64,000 nt of DNA from Dactylonectria macrodidyma (taxonomy: Eukaryota > Ascomycota > Sordariomycetes > Hypocreales > Nectriaceae). Shown here one piece after another: positions 10,321 through 20,371 of this stretch; the stretch's first letter is position 1, and the number at the start of each line of letters is the position of its first letter. The stretch is from the NCBI GenBank assembly GCA_020744425.1, contig JAGMUV010000027.1:558001-622000 (forward strand), read 5' to 3'. The translations under genes and the position numbers were made by a program. Under the pieces are notes generated by a model. That model made no database searches. It saw only the letters and a list, made by a program, of their open reading frames with translations, and had not been told where the DNA came from.

Positions 10321-10914
10321 ATGGCGATGCCCCCAAACTTGTTGGACCTGCGGCCCAATTTACAGAACTCGACCGGCTCTACTTCGCCACGGCCCTTGCA
10401 GTCGCCCCGCCTGCATGTGGCCGGAGAGGTACCCCCTGAATTCTCCCCGCTGGACGCATTTGTCCTGCAGAGCCGCATCCTCGCGAAACAGTTTCAAGAG
10501 AGCACCAAGGAGGGCAACAGATTCAGCAGGCTACCGCCGTTGACGGTGGAGAGTCCCCTGATCGTCCGGGGCCGGTCAAATTACTTCCGTTCCATGTCTC
10601 AAGACTCGAGGTCAGAACCATGTGATTCACTCGAACAGAATCCCGCCGGCCTGGGTCTGAGAACTGAGGTCAAACATGCTTTTTCAGAAGGACGGCCCAA
10701 ATCGATGGTCTCGCGCACGAGTCGAATCCCTCCTACCCCCGATGGACCAGCCCCTGCTATGCCACAGATAGCGCGAGACTTGTCTCGAGAATCACAGCTC
10801 AATCAGATCGAGGAGGACCGCGATTCTTTCGGCGCACGAAGATGTCTGTGGCTCTTCTGGCGCAGGCAATGTCTAGGGCCGAACCTACTTCGCCAACGAC
10901 GTTTACACCGCTGA
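10321..10914 (+). pseudogene. N-terminal part of a proline-rich fungal protein, truncated
   Basis: Frame of 197 residues opening MAMPPNLLDLRPNLQNS, with PLDAFVLQSRILAKQ near residue 45, SRIPPTPDGPAPAMP near 137 and DSFGARR near 169. The biased, Ser/Pro-rich sequence reads like the disordered N-terminus of a larger conserved ascomycete protein, not random DNA. The last 25 residues (Arg/Trp/Leu-rich) look unrelated, and an antisense ankyrin fragment starts at once. I infer a truncated gene piece; I cannot name the parent. Confidence 0.4.
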
Positions 10915-11103
10915 CGGCTTCACTGCCGGTAGCATGTCCACTATCCTGTCGCGGCCCAGGAAGCAGGCGATGATGATAGCGTAGCCCAGGGCCCTGTTGA
11001 TCTGCATTTTGGGGTTGCAGTTGCTCCTCTTTAGCAGGATCTCGACCACCTCGGTCTGGTTCGCCTCGATGGCTGTATGCAAAGCGGCACCGTCCGTGGA
11101 CAT
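10903..11103 (-). pseudogene. Ankyrin-repeat fragment
   Basis: From ATG at 11103 the minus strand reads MSTDGAALHTAIEANQTEVV, then EILLKRSNCNPKMQINRALG and ACFLGRDRIVDMLP. The ALHTAIEANQTEVVEILLKR block is a clear ankyrin helix pair. Only about 1.5-2 repeats remain, with no N-terminal effector domain, so this is a fragment of a larger ankyrin protein. Confidence 0.6.
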
Positions 11104-11137
11104 GACGGAGGAAAAGGGTTGCTAGCTCTCCTGGAAG

Positions 11138-11629
11138 CAAGGTGGCGATCAACTCAATTCAATCCACCACCGAGGGCATATTGAATTGAGTGGACGTCCC
11201 ACCGCATCACCTGTGTGGAGTTGATCAACCGAAGCTCCCTGTGGAGTTGAAGTGGGTGGAATTGACATCCGGTGGAGTACAATGTGACACTCAATACATG
11301 GTCGATCCTTTCTCGTTCTCCCCACAAGCCGTCTCGTGCTCTCTTCCTGCGGCCATAAAATATGGAAAGATTACAAACCTAATTTTTTGCTGATTTAAAG
11401 AGGCGATGTTTTGTCTCGAAGTGGGCGTGGGGGGTCCCGAACGAGTGTGGGGTACCCCTTATGTCTCATATTCCAGCTTGCTCAACCCAAATCAACTCAC
11501 TTCAACCTACTGCTCAGACAAATTGAATTGATTAGCCATCTGGCGACTCGTCGATTGAATTGAGTGGATGTGGATGTGGACGTCCATCCATCCATCGGTG
11601 GATTTGTGGTTGAGTTGATCGCCACCTTG
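11138..11629. mobile_element. Non-autonomous hAT-type MITE (492 bp)
   Basis: Bounded by inverted repeats CAAGGTGGCGATCAACTCAA (11138-11157) and its reverse complement with few differences (TTGAGTTGATCGCCACCTTG at 11610-11629). It is flanked by the identical 8-bp direct repeat CCTGGAAG (11130-11137 and 11630-11637). An 8-bp target duplication with a terminus starting CA is the hallmark of hAT transposition. The inside has no coding capacity but many subterminal TTGAATTGA, GTGGAGTTGA and GGTGGA words, which hAT transposases use as binding sites. It sits directly beside the Pif1 helicase remnant. Confidence 0.85.
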
Positions 11630-11639
11630 CCTGGAAGCG

Positions 11640-12421
11640 GGGAGTCCATGATGAAACGAAACGGGGTGAGGAGCAGTAATAAGCCTGAAGTTGACCACTG
11701 GCGGCAGTTATGCTCTCGCCTTCAGTCATCCCTTTCTATGCAAGAAGTCAGCAGATTCGATAATGCTATACGCATCAATCCGACTAATGCGCAGGTCAAG
11801 GAGTACAACTTGGAGCACATAGACCGTCTCCAGCTACCTTGCATCCAGGTGGCCGCCACCAACGTCAGACCGAAGGCAGAAGAAGCTGACTCTAAGATGG
11901 CTAGCAACCTTCACAGCGAGGTTTTTGACATCTCCTAGGGAGCTGATGTGACTGACCCTCGCACAGAGCATCCCTACGTTATCTTAGTCAAGTTTGTCAA
12001 GTACGTAGGCCCGGCCTTCTTCGAAGATCCCTAGTTATCGACCGTCGTCCCGATATTCCGTTCTCATCGCCATTTCATCAAGGCCAACACCTCCTGCAGC
12101 CGCACCCAATTCGCACTGACTGTGGCCTACAGCATTACGGTACATAAGTCGCAAGGGATGACGCTGGAAAGGGCGGTTGCGGACATATCACAGAGGGATT
12201 TTCAGCACGGATTGTCGTACGTGGCTGTCTCGCGTGTCAAAAGGCTTGACGGGATTATGTTCGACGCTGCTTTCGACCTCCCGGCTATCACCACACAAGC
12301 AGATGGTGGTATTAGGGCAAGAATACGGGATAAAGACCGGCGGGAGTCTCAGAACATCCCCGATATGGAAGCTGAACGATCAAGCAGGGAATTGATCTAC
12401 ATAGCCGATAGCTTCAATTGA
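11640..12421 (+). pseudogene. Pif1-family helicase, C-terminal remnant
   Basis: Two plus-strand frames together spell the second half of a Pif1-type helicase. 11640-11938 contains RFDNAIRINPTNAQVKEYN, the region where these helicases read out bound nucleic acid. After stops and shifts, 12122-12421 contains YSITVHKSQGMTLERAV and GLSYVAVSRVKRLDGIMF, the conserved motifs V-VI. The N-terminal Walker A/B half is absent. A related remnant lies at 21166-21884. Helitron-type or free-standing Pif1 genes are both possible sources. Confidence 0.75.
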
Positions 12422-13258
12422 CGGCTCTCTCTGAAACAGCTTTGCGTTCGCCTTCGCCAAGGGTCACCCGTTGGCGACTTCCCTAGTATAGACATTCCAA
12501 GGGCTAAGCGGATAGAGATTACATACGAGCAATCATACTGATATACTGTAAACATCACTGTCGCAGTTAGAATCAATCGCCGCTATGTTACCAAGGAGGC
12601 CGAGTCCATTGCAGCAGGCCGGTTTCTGGTTGTTGTTGCACTGGCTGGTGGGGTTTCGGGTATCGAGGGAAGGAGCAGCGGCTGTGGCTATGGCAAGGGA
12701 GCCCCAACAAACAGGATTTGCAGCTGGCCGGCTGTGAACCATGTTGCGCCTCAGTCAGGGAGTTGGCATCTCCCGGAGGAAGATCAACCTAGCAACTTCC
12801 TCTTTCAGGATCGACACCAAGCTCCTATTCATCTAACGACGCCGTGATACCATCGAAACCTGCTGGTAGTCAAAGCCACATGCCACGGAGCACGGAGCTT
12901 TACCCTGAAGTACCCAGCCGGACCTAATTAGGTGACTGACCGAATAGCCTCAACGGAAGAACCCAGCCAATTGTGCACTATATCAGAGGCATCGTAGCAA
13001 CACTCCCGTACACAATTTGTTCCTCATGTAAGTTAACATCCAAGTATCCCATCCGAGAGATCGGCGTTTTAGGTCGCCAGTCGGCGACCTCCCCAACAAA
13101 ACTGGCGGCTCAAAAGCAATCAACTCCTACCGGTTTTCGGTGGCACACCGTTGCCTCCATCCTACACCTCAGGCTCGCTAACGGAAAGATCCGCGCTCTC
13201 CACATTACTTGGGAACCATAAGCCCTCGGACTCTACTCGACCAAACAGTACATTTGAG
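12422..13258. other. No recognisable gene
   Basis: No domain recognised on either strand. A frame at 12973-13221 (+) is open but uninformative. Confidence 0.4.
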
Positions 13259-13440
13259 TTGAATGGCAGTGTGTCCATATCAGTGATGTAATTAATCAAT
13301 TAATCTGAATCCGGCCAGCGATTCAGATTAATTACTGAATCCGGCCTAGGATTCAAGGATTAATTATTGATTCAGTGATTAATTAGTTACCAGTGATTGG
13401 TAAGCTCATTCAACAGTTGACGTTGATATTTGCTGCTTTC

Positions 13441-14970
13441 CTATGAATCTCCAAGTGCGCTTAGATCTCCCTTTTCCCAGTGAACGCCAACTGCTTCAGG
13501 TGTCTTGAAAGCCTGGTCCAGCAGTCCATTCTTAATCCAGTGCTTTAAGCACTCCGTATACTCTATAGTCTTCACCGATAAGCGACTTCTATCCCAGGTA
13601 ATTGTGCGGCGCGCTCCACTAAATACTCGTTCAGCCTCAGCAGACATCGCTGGTATCGAGAAAATATTGACTGCAAGGCGGTGGAGGTTAGGATAAGAGG
13701 TGTGTTGGGTTGGCTCAAGCCACCAGGAAAGGGCTGAAGAAGAGCCAATAGGCAAGGTCGGGCCATCGATAAACCGATTGAATTCATCATGGGAAGATGG
13801 TGGTTGATAGATCCGCTTCTTATATGCCTCGTAAGCCGAAAGATCCTCCTCAATTGCTGGCACTTGTAGCGGCTTGAAATCTTCCCATAGCCTGCGTACT
13901 GTGACGGTACAAGAGCACGAACGAGGTCGGGTGCGACTTGGGTAAAATGATTGTTTACAAGGAGAGAAAGAGATTCCTAAGGAAAGCTCTGACTTAAGCT
14001 ATTTACACAATATTCATAAAGTGGGACTATTCATAAAGTATGAAAGTCACATGATCGTTCCCTCACACGTACAGCCTCAATTGCCGGGGCAATATAGTGT
14101 GATTGATCTTTCCACGCCTCATTAAGATGTGCTCGTCGGAGGCTAGGATGGAGCAGGATTGCAGCAGCGTAGACAGGGGAATCGTCAGTACGCCTATAGT
14201 AGTCGTCGAATTTGTACCAGCTGGTCATAATGCGATCGACCATCGTAAGATTATGTTGAAACTGCTGCGTGGCAGCTTTATAGTGCGTGATAAGAAAATC
14301 CATAGAGCAAATCACCTCATCCAATGATGATTTGTCCCACTGGGTATCCTTGGTAATCTCATAGAATGGCTGGAGAAAGTCATGGATCTCCTGAAGTTCC
14401 TGCCAGTGCTCAGGATGAAGATAATCAAGCCTGATATCTCCCTCTGTATAGCGATCGTCGATAAAGCTGTTCATTTCTTTGCGGAGTTTAATAGCAACAT
14501 GAATCATAAGATACCAGGAGTTCCATCTGGTTGAGTTATCCTGGGGGATCATGCGACCGGCAACTTTCAAGAACGCTTGATAGCGTTGGATTGATGAACG
14601 TATCCATACCACATGATTATGAAGCATCCCAAGTGCGCCATATTGCCGCCAGGCAGTTGCTGTGTCTGCTCTTTCGACAGCACCCTCCTGTTCGTTATGG
14701 GATAGCTGTGACACCTGACGAAGTGCCTCATCAGAAGCGTCCTTATTCTTGCCAAACAGGAACGCCTGTACAGCTAGATTGATAATGTGACCGTTACAGC
14801 GGAGTCGACGATGGGCGGCATTGAAATCGCAAGCCTCTGCAATAGCTTGCAGCATTGTGTCATTGTTGTAGGCGTTATCAAGTGTAAAGTACCCGATCTT
14901 ATCGTGTATTCCGTAGGAATCAATAACCTGGAAAGTCTCTGCAACAACTATTGTTGGTGACGAGTACCAA
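13441..14970 (-). pseudogene. hAT transposase interrupted by a solo LTR
   Basis: Minus strand. The upstream part (14970-14073) reads DSYGIHDKIGYFTLDNAYNN, then RRLRCNGHIINLAVQAF and DNSTRWNSWYLMI, the RNase H-like catalytic core with its conserved D and W. The downstream part (13894-13441) ends with the dimerisation domain (IPAMSAEAERVFSGARRTI). Removing the 168-bp LTR and one copy of its target duplication joins the two parts in frame, so the ORF was intact when the LTR landed. The N-terminal BED finger and first catalytic region are missing beyond about 14975. Confidence 0.8.
13900..14067 (-). mobile_element. Solo LTR, 168 bp, 5-bp target duplication CGTAC
   Basis: Starts TGTGACGG and ends CCCTCACA, with short inverted ends TGTGA/TCACA. 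It is flanked on both sides by CGTAC (13895-13899, 14068-14072). The reverse complement of 45272-45439 is the same 168-bp sequence with about six differences by eye. A TG...CA repeat with a 5-bp duplication and no internal part is a solo LTR left by LTR-LTR recombination. The parent element is not in this window. Strand is arbitrary because no coding part remains. Confidence 0.88.
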
Positions 14971-15426
14971 GCGTGGCAGACGGATCGTGAGGCCAGCGAC
15001 GGCGACGTTCGTGATCCAATTGGTTACTGGATCACTAAGCAAAGCAGATATCCTCGGTTATCCAGGATGGCCTTGGACTTCCTGACGATCCAGCCGATGT
15101 CAGCCGAGTGTGAGAGGTTATTTTCAGCTGCTGGCAAGATGGTCTCGGGGCTGCGTACGAACCTAGATGCTGATATTATCGCCATTTGTCAGGTTTTACG
15201 CTCTTGGTACCGTGCTGGCCTTATCAAAGACCTGGATCCATTGCTTAAGTCACACCTTGAAAGTAAGCTGGATGCTGGTTGTGGGACTCTAAGCGACGAC
15301 GAGCTGGCGCTTGATGAGTCAAAATGGCTATTGGAGGACGAGGACAACGCCAGCGAGGTTGACGATTCATCACAGCAGCAACAGGCTGAAGAGTTAGTGT
15401 CAACCTCTGAAAGTGAGGCTGAATAG
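14955..15426 (+). pseudogene. hAT transposase C-terminal fragment
   Basis: The plus frame is open from about 14955 (DEYQAWQTDREASDGD...) through IQPMSAECERLFSAAGKMVS to a stop at 15426. The PMSAECERLFSAAG block is the hAT dimerisation domain. The C-terminal tail is acidic (ESKWLLEDEDNASEVDDS). The copy faces the minus-strand hAT and belongs to a different lineage. Its catalytic half is gone. Confidence 0.8.
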
Positions 15427-15439
15427 GCACCGACGAGGT

Positions 15440-15590
15440 TGTGAATAGCCTCAAAGATCCACTATAAATCCACTTATAAATCCACGTGTGTACATCCATT
15501 CCACTCCGGTCGAATATGTGCTACATCCACTATGTAATTGCCTAAAAATCGTACATCCACTCTACTTGGTCCAAAGTGGAGTGGATGTAG
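15440..15590 (+). repeat. hAT 3' subterminal repeats
   Basis: About 150 bp with repeated CATCCACT / ATCCACTATAAATCCAC words and an inverted GGAGTGGATGTAG near the right end, typical subterminal transposase-binding sites. The element ends at about 15590, inside the minus-strand integrase copy. Confidence 0.55.
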
Positions 15591-15591
15591 T

Positions 15592-16539
15592 GGTTCCGAC
15601 CCTTGTTCGTAGGTGCTTGATCGTACGAAGAAACTGCTTGAGCGTGCTAATTGCTGTTGTTGCTGACCTTCCAATAAAGAACCAGATAATGCATCTTGAG
15701 TACGCATCAATGCAGGCGTAGATCTGGAAGCCGAACCTCTTAAGCTTCTCATATCCATCAAGGCACCATAGGAAATTAGGTCCTGGGACTGAAAAATCCG
15801 TACGATGTTTGAAGTTGCCCTCACGCCGCTTTTGGACCTCTTCCGGAAAGACATCTCGATAGAAGTCATAGAGCCTGTTTTGGGAAATCAAGATGCCTGC
15901 CTTCTGTCGTACGTAGTTCCATAGATAACCTCTTCCAAAGCCTCGGATTGCTTGTGTTCGCCGAAGGTCAGCCTCAAGGAAGTCAATTGCCTTCCGTAAT
16001 GCCTCAGTACGTTCTTCAGTCGTACGGACACGCCGCTTCATTCCATTATCAAGCCGGATCTTCTTAACTTGGAAGGGTGATAACTGGATTTCGTCTTGAT
16101 GCTTTAGATCACGAATAATTGATTGGTCACTATAACCATATTGGTAGAAGTAAAATCGTACGCGATTGACTGTTTCTTCTGGGACCTGGAGCTTTCGGAA
16201 GAGCCCCCAGGCTGTAAATTGCGATCGTAGACTTCGCTCACTAATTGGGGGTTGTCTTCGTACGCTGAGGGCTATATTGACTCGATATAAGATATCAGAG
16301 TGTGTTTCTCCAGCCTCAAAAGCCTCAAAGATATCCTCAATAAAGTCATCGAGGTTGATGCGGTGAGAAAAGCCCCAAGCTTGTAGCTGCGTCTGTAAGG
16401 TCCGTAGCTTAATGACGGGTTGGTGCCGTACGACTTGCTGGGTATTAAATTGATTTAGAATCTCTTGCTGGGTAATGCCTGATTCAAAGAGAGCCCGTAT
16501 CTCTTCTTTATGAGGCTCGAGGGGCACTCTTGGTGGCAT
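15592..16539 (-). pseudogene. DDE integrase-like transposase, C-terminally truncated
   Basis: From ATG at 16539 (MPPRVPLEPHKEEIRALFES) the minus strand encodes about 315 residues of the same family as the gene at 16959. Shared blocks include RFYFYQYGYSDQSIIRDLK, NGMKRRVRTTEER, IRGFGRGYLWNYVR and PNFLWCLDGYEKLKRFGF, with the first catalytic D in LDGYEK. The frame is cut at about 15592 by the end of a hAT element, before the second D and the E, so it cannot be active. The N-terminus carries two predicted helix-turn-helix-like repeats. Divergence from the plus copy is high, so this is an old paralogue, not an inverted duplicate. Confidence 0.8.
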
Positions 16540-16639
16540 TTTGGCGTACGGATTGACCGATTGGGACGACGTGATGTAAGTGAGGGGTTTTTGGATTTTC
16601 GGATTTGAGGCATTTGCGGTTTTTGCCGACTCCACCCTA

Positions 16640-16958
16640 AGGTGCCACCGTACACATTACCACATGGGTGACAAAACCATGTACGAAAATGACTGGAGCT
16701 ATTTCGCACATAGGCTTTCGGCGTTTTTATATGGGGCTACAGTATTGATATGATAGCGCACTGTTTTCAATGTAGCAGAGCTGATGCCATACCAAGCGGT
16801 GCTGATGCCATTCCATCGGTGCTGATGCCATTCCATCGGCGCCGAAGCCCCGATAATGCCGGTTCAGAGGGGGCGGGATATTGCAGCTGGAAGCCTTGAA
16901 GGAGGTATGAACTCCGACCTCTACCACGATCTCGAACCCCTGGTCTGCGTCCCGCACA
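16640..16958. promoter_or_regulatory. Shared upstream region of the two divergent integrase genes
   Basis: Intergenic stretch between two divergent coding regions. It holds a block CATTACCACATGGGTGACA (about 16658-16676) found also in the repeats at 20180 and 49207, and three 20-21-bp tandem copies of GCTGATGCCATTCCATCGG at 16779-16840. No terminal inverted repeat could be confirmed. Confidence 0.4.
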
Positions 16959-18657
16959 ATGCCGAGGCCCCGTAAGGACTTGGAGCGCGTCAAGGACTGG
17001 ATCCTCGAGCAGCGGCGAGAAGGACTATCCATTGACACTATATGTGCCCATCTCCGCGACGATGGGCACGTACTCGACGTCAGAACACTGAAAAGGAGGT
17101 TAGCGGAATGGGGTGCCCAGGAGTACTCCCCCCTTCACTCAAAGATTGATACCAACACCTTCGTCGAGCTGATCAAAGGCTACTTCTACCGATACGGATA
17201 TAGCGACACTTCCATCGTCCGTGATCTCAAGCGACGCGGCATCGAGATCTCTGAGCGGACTGTACAGGAGTATCGTCTGAAGCATGGCATGAAGCGGCGC
17301 TTCCGAGATCTGGCTGAACGACAGGAGGCTATTCAAAAAGCAAGAGAGTTTCTCTTCCAAGACGACCGTCAGTCTTCAAGCATCAGAGGATTTGGCAGGG
17401 GGTGTCTATACCATTACGTCCGCATCGGTGCCGGCGTCCCTGTCGGCCAGAATACTTTATATCGCGAGTACCAAACGAACCCAGAGTGGAAGAAGCGGGC
17501 CGAACAAAGACGCCTTGCTGATTGGAAGCACCGGAAGAACTTCCAGGTTCCTGGGCCTAACTTCATGTGGTCTCTCGATGGGTACGAGAAGCTCAAGAAC
17601 TTCGGCTTCTCTATCTACGCCTGTATCGACACGTACTCGAGAGCCATCATCTGGATATATGTCGGCAGGGGGAACATGACTGCGCTGAGTTCACTCAAAC
17701 AGTTTCTACGGACTGTGTCGTACTCAGGGGTCCGCCCCCTTTTCACCCGCTCGGATCATGGTATCGAGACTCCTCTTTGGGCCGGAGCCCAGGCGATTCT
17801 CGCCGACCTTGATCAGACAGAGTTTCGGTATACCACCGAGGATAACGACCAACGAGTCCACAGGCAGGGAGCGAGACTGAGCTCCTGTCATATCTGGGGC
17901 CCAAGCACATCGAACCAACGGATCGAGTCTTGGTGGGAAAAGCTACTCAAAGGTGTCTGTCAGCGCTGGATCGCGTTCTCACACGAGCTGATTGACAGCG
18001 GCCTCTTCCAACCAAACCGTCTTGCTCACCAGATCGCGGTGTATGCTCTCTATGGACCCATGATCCGTCAAGAGGTTGCGGACTTCACGGAGATGTGGAA
18101 CGGCCATCGCATCCGGCCACAGAAGAATAGGGAGCATCTCGTCGCCGGCATCCCGATGGATCTGTATAATACAAGCGAACTGGAGAACTGGGCAGTCCAT
18201 CTAGGGCCTGCGGCTCGAGATGGGCTTGCCCAGATGATGGCCGCTGTCGATTCTATCGATATAGACGATCTTCTTGACCCAATAACAACGGACTGGTGTG
18301 ATCAACAGCTCCGGGATCTTCAGTTCGATGGTCAGCTAGATGGGGAGCTTAATCATAAGCGACCACACCTCGCGATCTACTTACGGCTTAGAGACAAGAC
18401 TCATGTTCATCTCGACTGCGGGGCAAGTCCGGTGCTGAGCATCCCAGAGAATCCAGTTGGAGGGCAAGAGAGATTCGTACGTAAAAAAGTACTCCATCGC
18501 ACTCAAAAGCTAACTGACAATGCTTTAGCTTCAGCTCCTCGAGCAGAACTACCTTGAGCCTATTAACAATGGCCTCTCCGGAACTGAGCTACCTGGCGAT
18601 ATTATCAATAGTGTGGACGAGCTGATGGGGGACCTGGGTCAACTTGAGCTAGAGTAA
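16959..18657 (+). CDS. DDE integrase-like transposase, intact, one intron
   Basis: Exon 1 16959-18476 and exon 2 18529-18657, joined across a 52-nt intron (GTACGT...GCTAACTGAC...TTTAG), give 548 residues. The N-terminus (KDWILEQRREGLSIDTICAH) is helix-turn-helix-like. The integrase core has a complete triad: D207 in WSLDGYEK, D266 in TRSDHGIET and E323 in NQRIESWW, spacing D-59-D-56-E. Between them, IYACIDTYSRAIIWIYVGR is characteristic of an rve-like fold. I recognise the family as integrase-core proteins of fungi and some animals; I do not know a settled transposon name. It is intact while a sister copy next door is broken, and its 3' end faces another gene 3 bp away. The predicted activity is DNA strand transfer. 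Confidence 0.8.
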
Positions 18658-18660
18658 CTA

Positions 18661-19924
18661 CTATTTCCTCGTCTGTTTACGAGGATGCCGACTACTTGGC
18701 CTCCTCGTATCAACTCCTCGGGTTCCAGCAGCGGGACCATGGGCAGTGAAGGCAGGGCCAGCCGAGAGCTCCTTATCCTCTGCCTCTACCGAGAGTGCTG
18801 AGCTTATAGAGTCTCGAGCTCGTTTCTGACCCGCGCGGGTCTCGTCCACGTCGCTAGTAATAACCTCGATCTGGTCTTCTGCGCTAGCTCTCGAAGGAGG
18901 TAGAACTGGGCTCAGAGAGGGGCTCAAGGAGGGCGAGTTGAACTCGCTCCCGATTAACAAGGCTGGCTGTACCTTCACCTCGGTCTTGACTAACTCTTTC
19001 TTGATTCCATTCTCCTTTTTGAACTGCTTTACGGCTGACCTCGGCGTCTTGATATGACGGGGTGCCAGGGCTTGTGGTCGAGGAGGCAATGGCTCATAGA
19101 AAACAAGGAAAAGGAGATATCTGCCCTCTGTTTTACTGAAACGGAAAGGGCAGTCCTCGCCGAAAAGCTCTGAGACTGTCTGTCTCTCCCAGTCGAGGTC
19201 GCTCAGCTCCGTGATACCCTCTTTAATATGGGCGTTCTGAACGAGTCTCTTGTCGAATTGAAGAACAGAAGAGAGGGCAGGCTTGTCCTTGAACTGAGGG
19301 AAGAAGATGCTGTCGAACCAGAAGTTGACAGGTAAAGATGGTTCCTCGTCGACGAAGGGGCGCAAAGCGACCTTCAGCAGCTCTCTAGCCAAAGACCACT
19401 GGGGCTCCTCGTCTTCGTCTAGTATTTCCCATGGGTCAGGCCTCGCAAGGAAGACGGTGAGACGCATCGAGATCTTCCGTCTGCTCTTGTTTTGGCTCTG
19501 TTTAGTCACAGCCTCACTGAGTTGCGACGAGCTCGCCCTCATGCCCCTCGCGATCCGACTCTGGGTAAGTTTGGCATCTCGATACACGGCGGAGGGCCGC
19601 GATGCTGCGAGGATACGGCCAGGGCCGTCTCCAGAGCCGGTGAAGATCGTCTGTTTCAGGCGTGGAACGATCAGAGGCTGTTAGGTCGATAGACTGTATA
19701 GTGGAGGAGGTGGAAGCTGTCTCAACGTCTCGAAACGGGACTGGCGAGCTGTCGAGGATGGAGATACTCGTGGGCCAACGTCTCCCGCAATATGGACACA
19801 GATTCGACCCTGGGTGGCTATCGCGGATGAAATCGTGGCTCCGTTGGTACGATTTAGGGGCCACGGTCTTCGGAACATCGGGACATGTCTGCGATAGGAC
19901 GTGATCGGGCATATCTACGTACAA
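18661..19924 (-). CDS. Partner protein convergent with the integrase, function unknown
   Basis: The main frame (19587-18661, 308 residues from a GTG-coded position, open upstream to about 19680) reads LTVFLARPDPWEILDEDEEP, then LPVNFWFDSIFFPQF and LDWERQTVSELFGEDCPFRF. It ends in a Ser/Pro-rich acidic and basic tail (VITSDVDETRAGQKRARDS; HPRKQTRK). An upstream frame (19924-19514) carries SNLCPYCGRRWPTS, one half of a possible zinc site, and may be the first exon: CCTAACAG at about 19688-19681 would serve as its acceptor, though I could not fix the donor. The stop is 3 bp from the integrase stop. I know no function. The tight convergent pairing suggests one two-gene element, but a chance neighbour is possible. 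Confidence 0.5.
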
Positions 19925-20371
19925 GACAAGGTCAGTCGCACAATCTCATGATGGATAGACCCGAGGTTACTTAGGGAATGGATGGGGATAGCCTATAATA
20001 GCTATGGGGTGGCGATGGGCTGGGTATTGACGCTGGTGTGGATGTGTGAGTGGAAGAATTGTGACGCGTCACCAGGAATTATCACGGCATATTCCCTGGT
20101 GGAGATGCCATCTAAATGAAGAGATACCTTCCGGATAGTGTGCGGTACTGTAGTCTTGCAAGGGCCCACAAAATTACTAAGTATTTCCACATGGTTGAGG
20201 CTTCCCAAAAGGGTTATGTCACCCATGTGGTAATGTGCGACCGTAGAGCTCCGCCGTTTCCCGTTCGTACCCGGTTGATCTTCCTGGGTCGTAACAGAAA
20301 GGCACCAGTACCACGCGTTCAATTCATCTCCCCAATTCGACAGGTCTCGATATGGCCTCGTTGATTGAGTA
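19925..20371. other. Intergenic with a dispersed repeat
   Basis: Contains the 66-nt repeat copy at 20180-20245. No gene recognised. Confidence 0.5.
20180..20245 (+). repeat. 66-nt repeat with CCACATGG/CCATGTGG arms, copy 1
   Basis: Identical by eye over 66 nt to the reverse complement of 49207-49272. It contains inverted CCACATGG and CCATGTGG 30 nt apart, so it can fold into a hairpin. A shorter relative lies near 16658. Confidence 0.85.

Larger units (their letters stand above)
13268..14975 (-). mobile_element. hAT transposon, 5'-truncated, split by a solo LTR
   Basis: The coding-strand 3' end is near 13268, where the plus strand reads CAGTGTGTCCATATCAGTG, a typical hAT terminus. It is followed by subterminal repeats of GAATCCGGCC, GATTCAG and ATTAAT at 13290-13390. 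The transposase occupies 13441-14970. The other end is cut at about 14950-14975, where a different hAT copy begins on the plus strand, so no target duplication can be confirmed. Confidence 0.65.

Noticed and set aside
13300..13390. GAATCCGG/ATTAAT repeats as a separate MITE
   Set aside because: They lie just inside the CAGTG terminus of the minus-strand hAT and are better explained as its subterminal sites.
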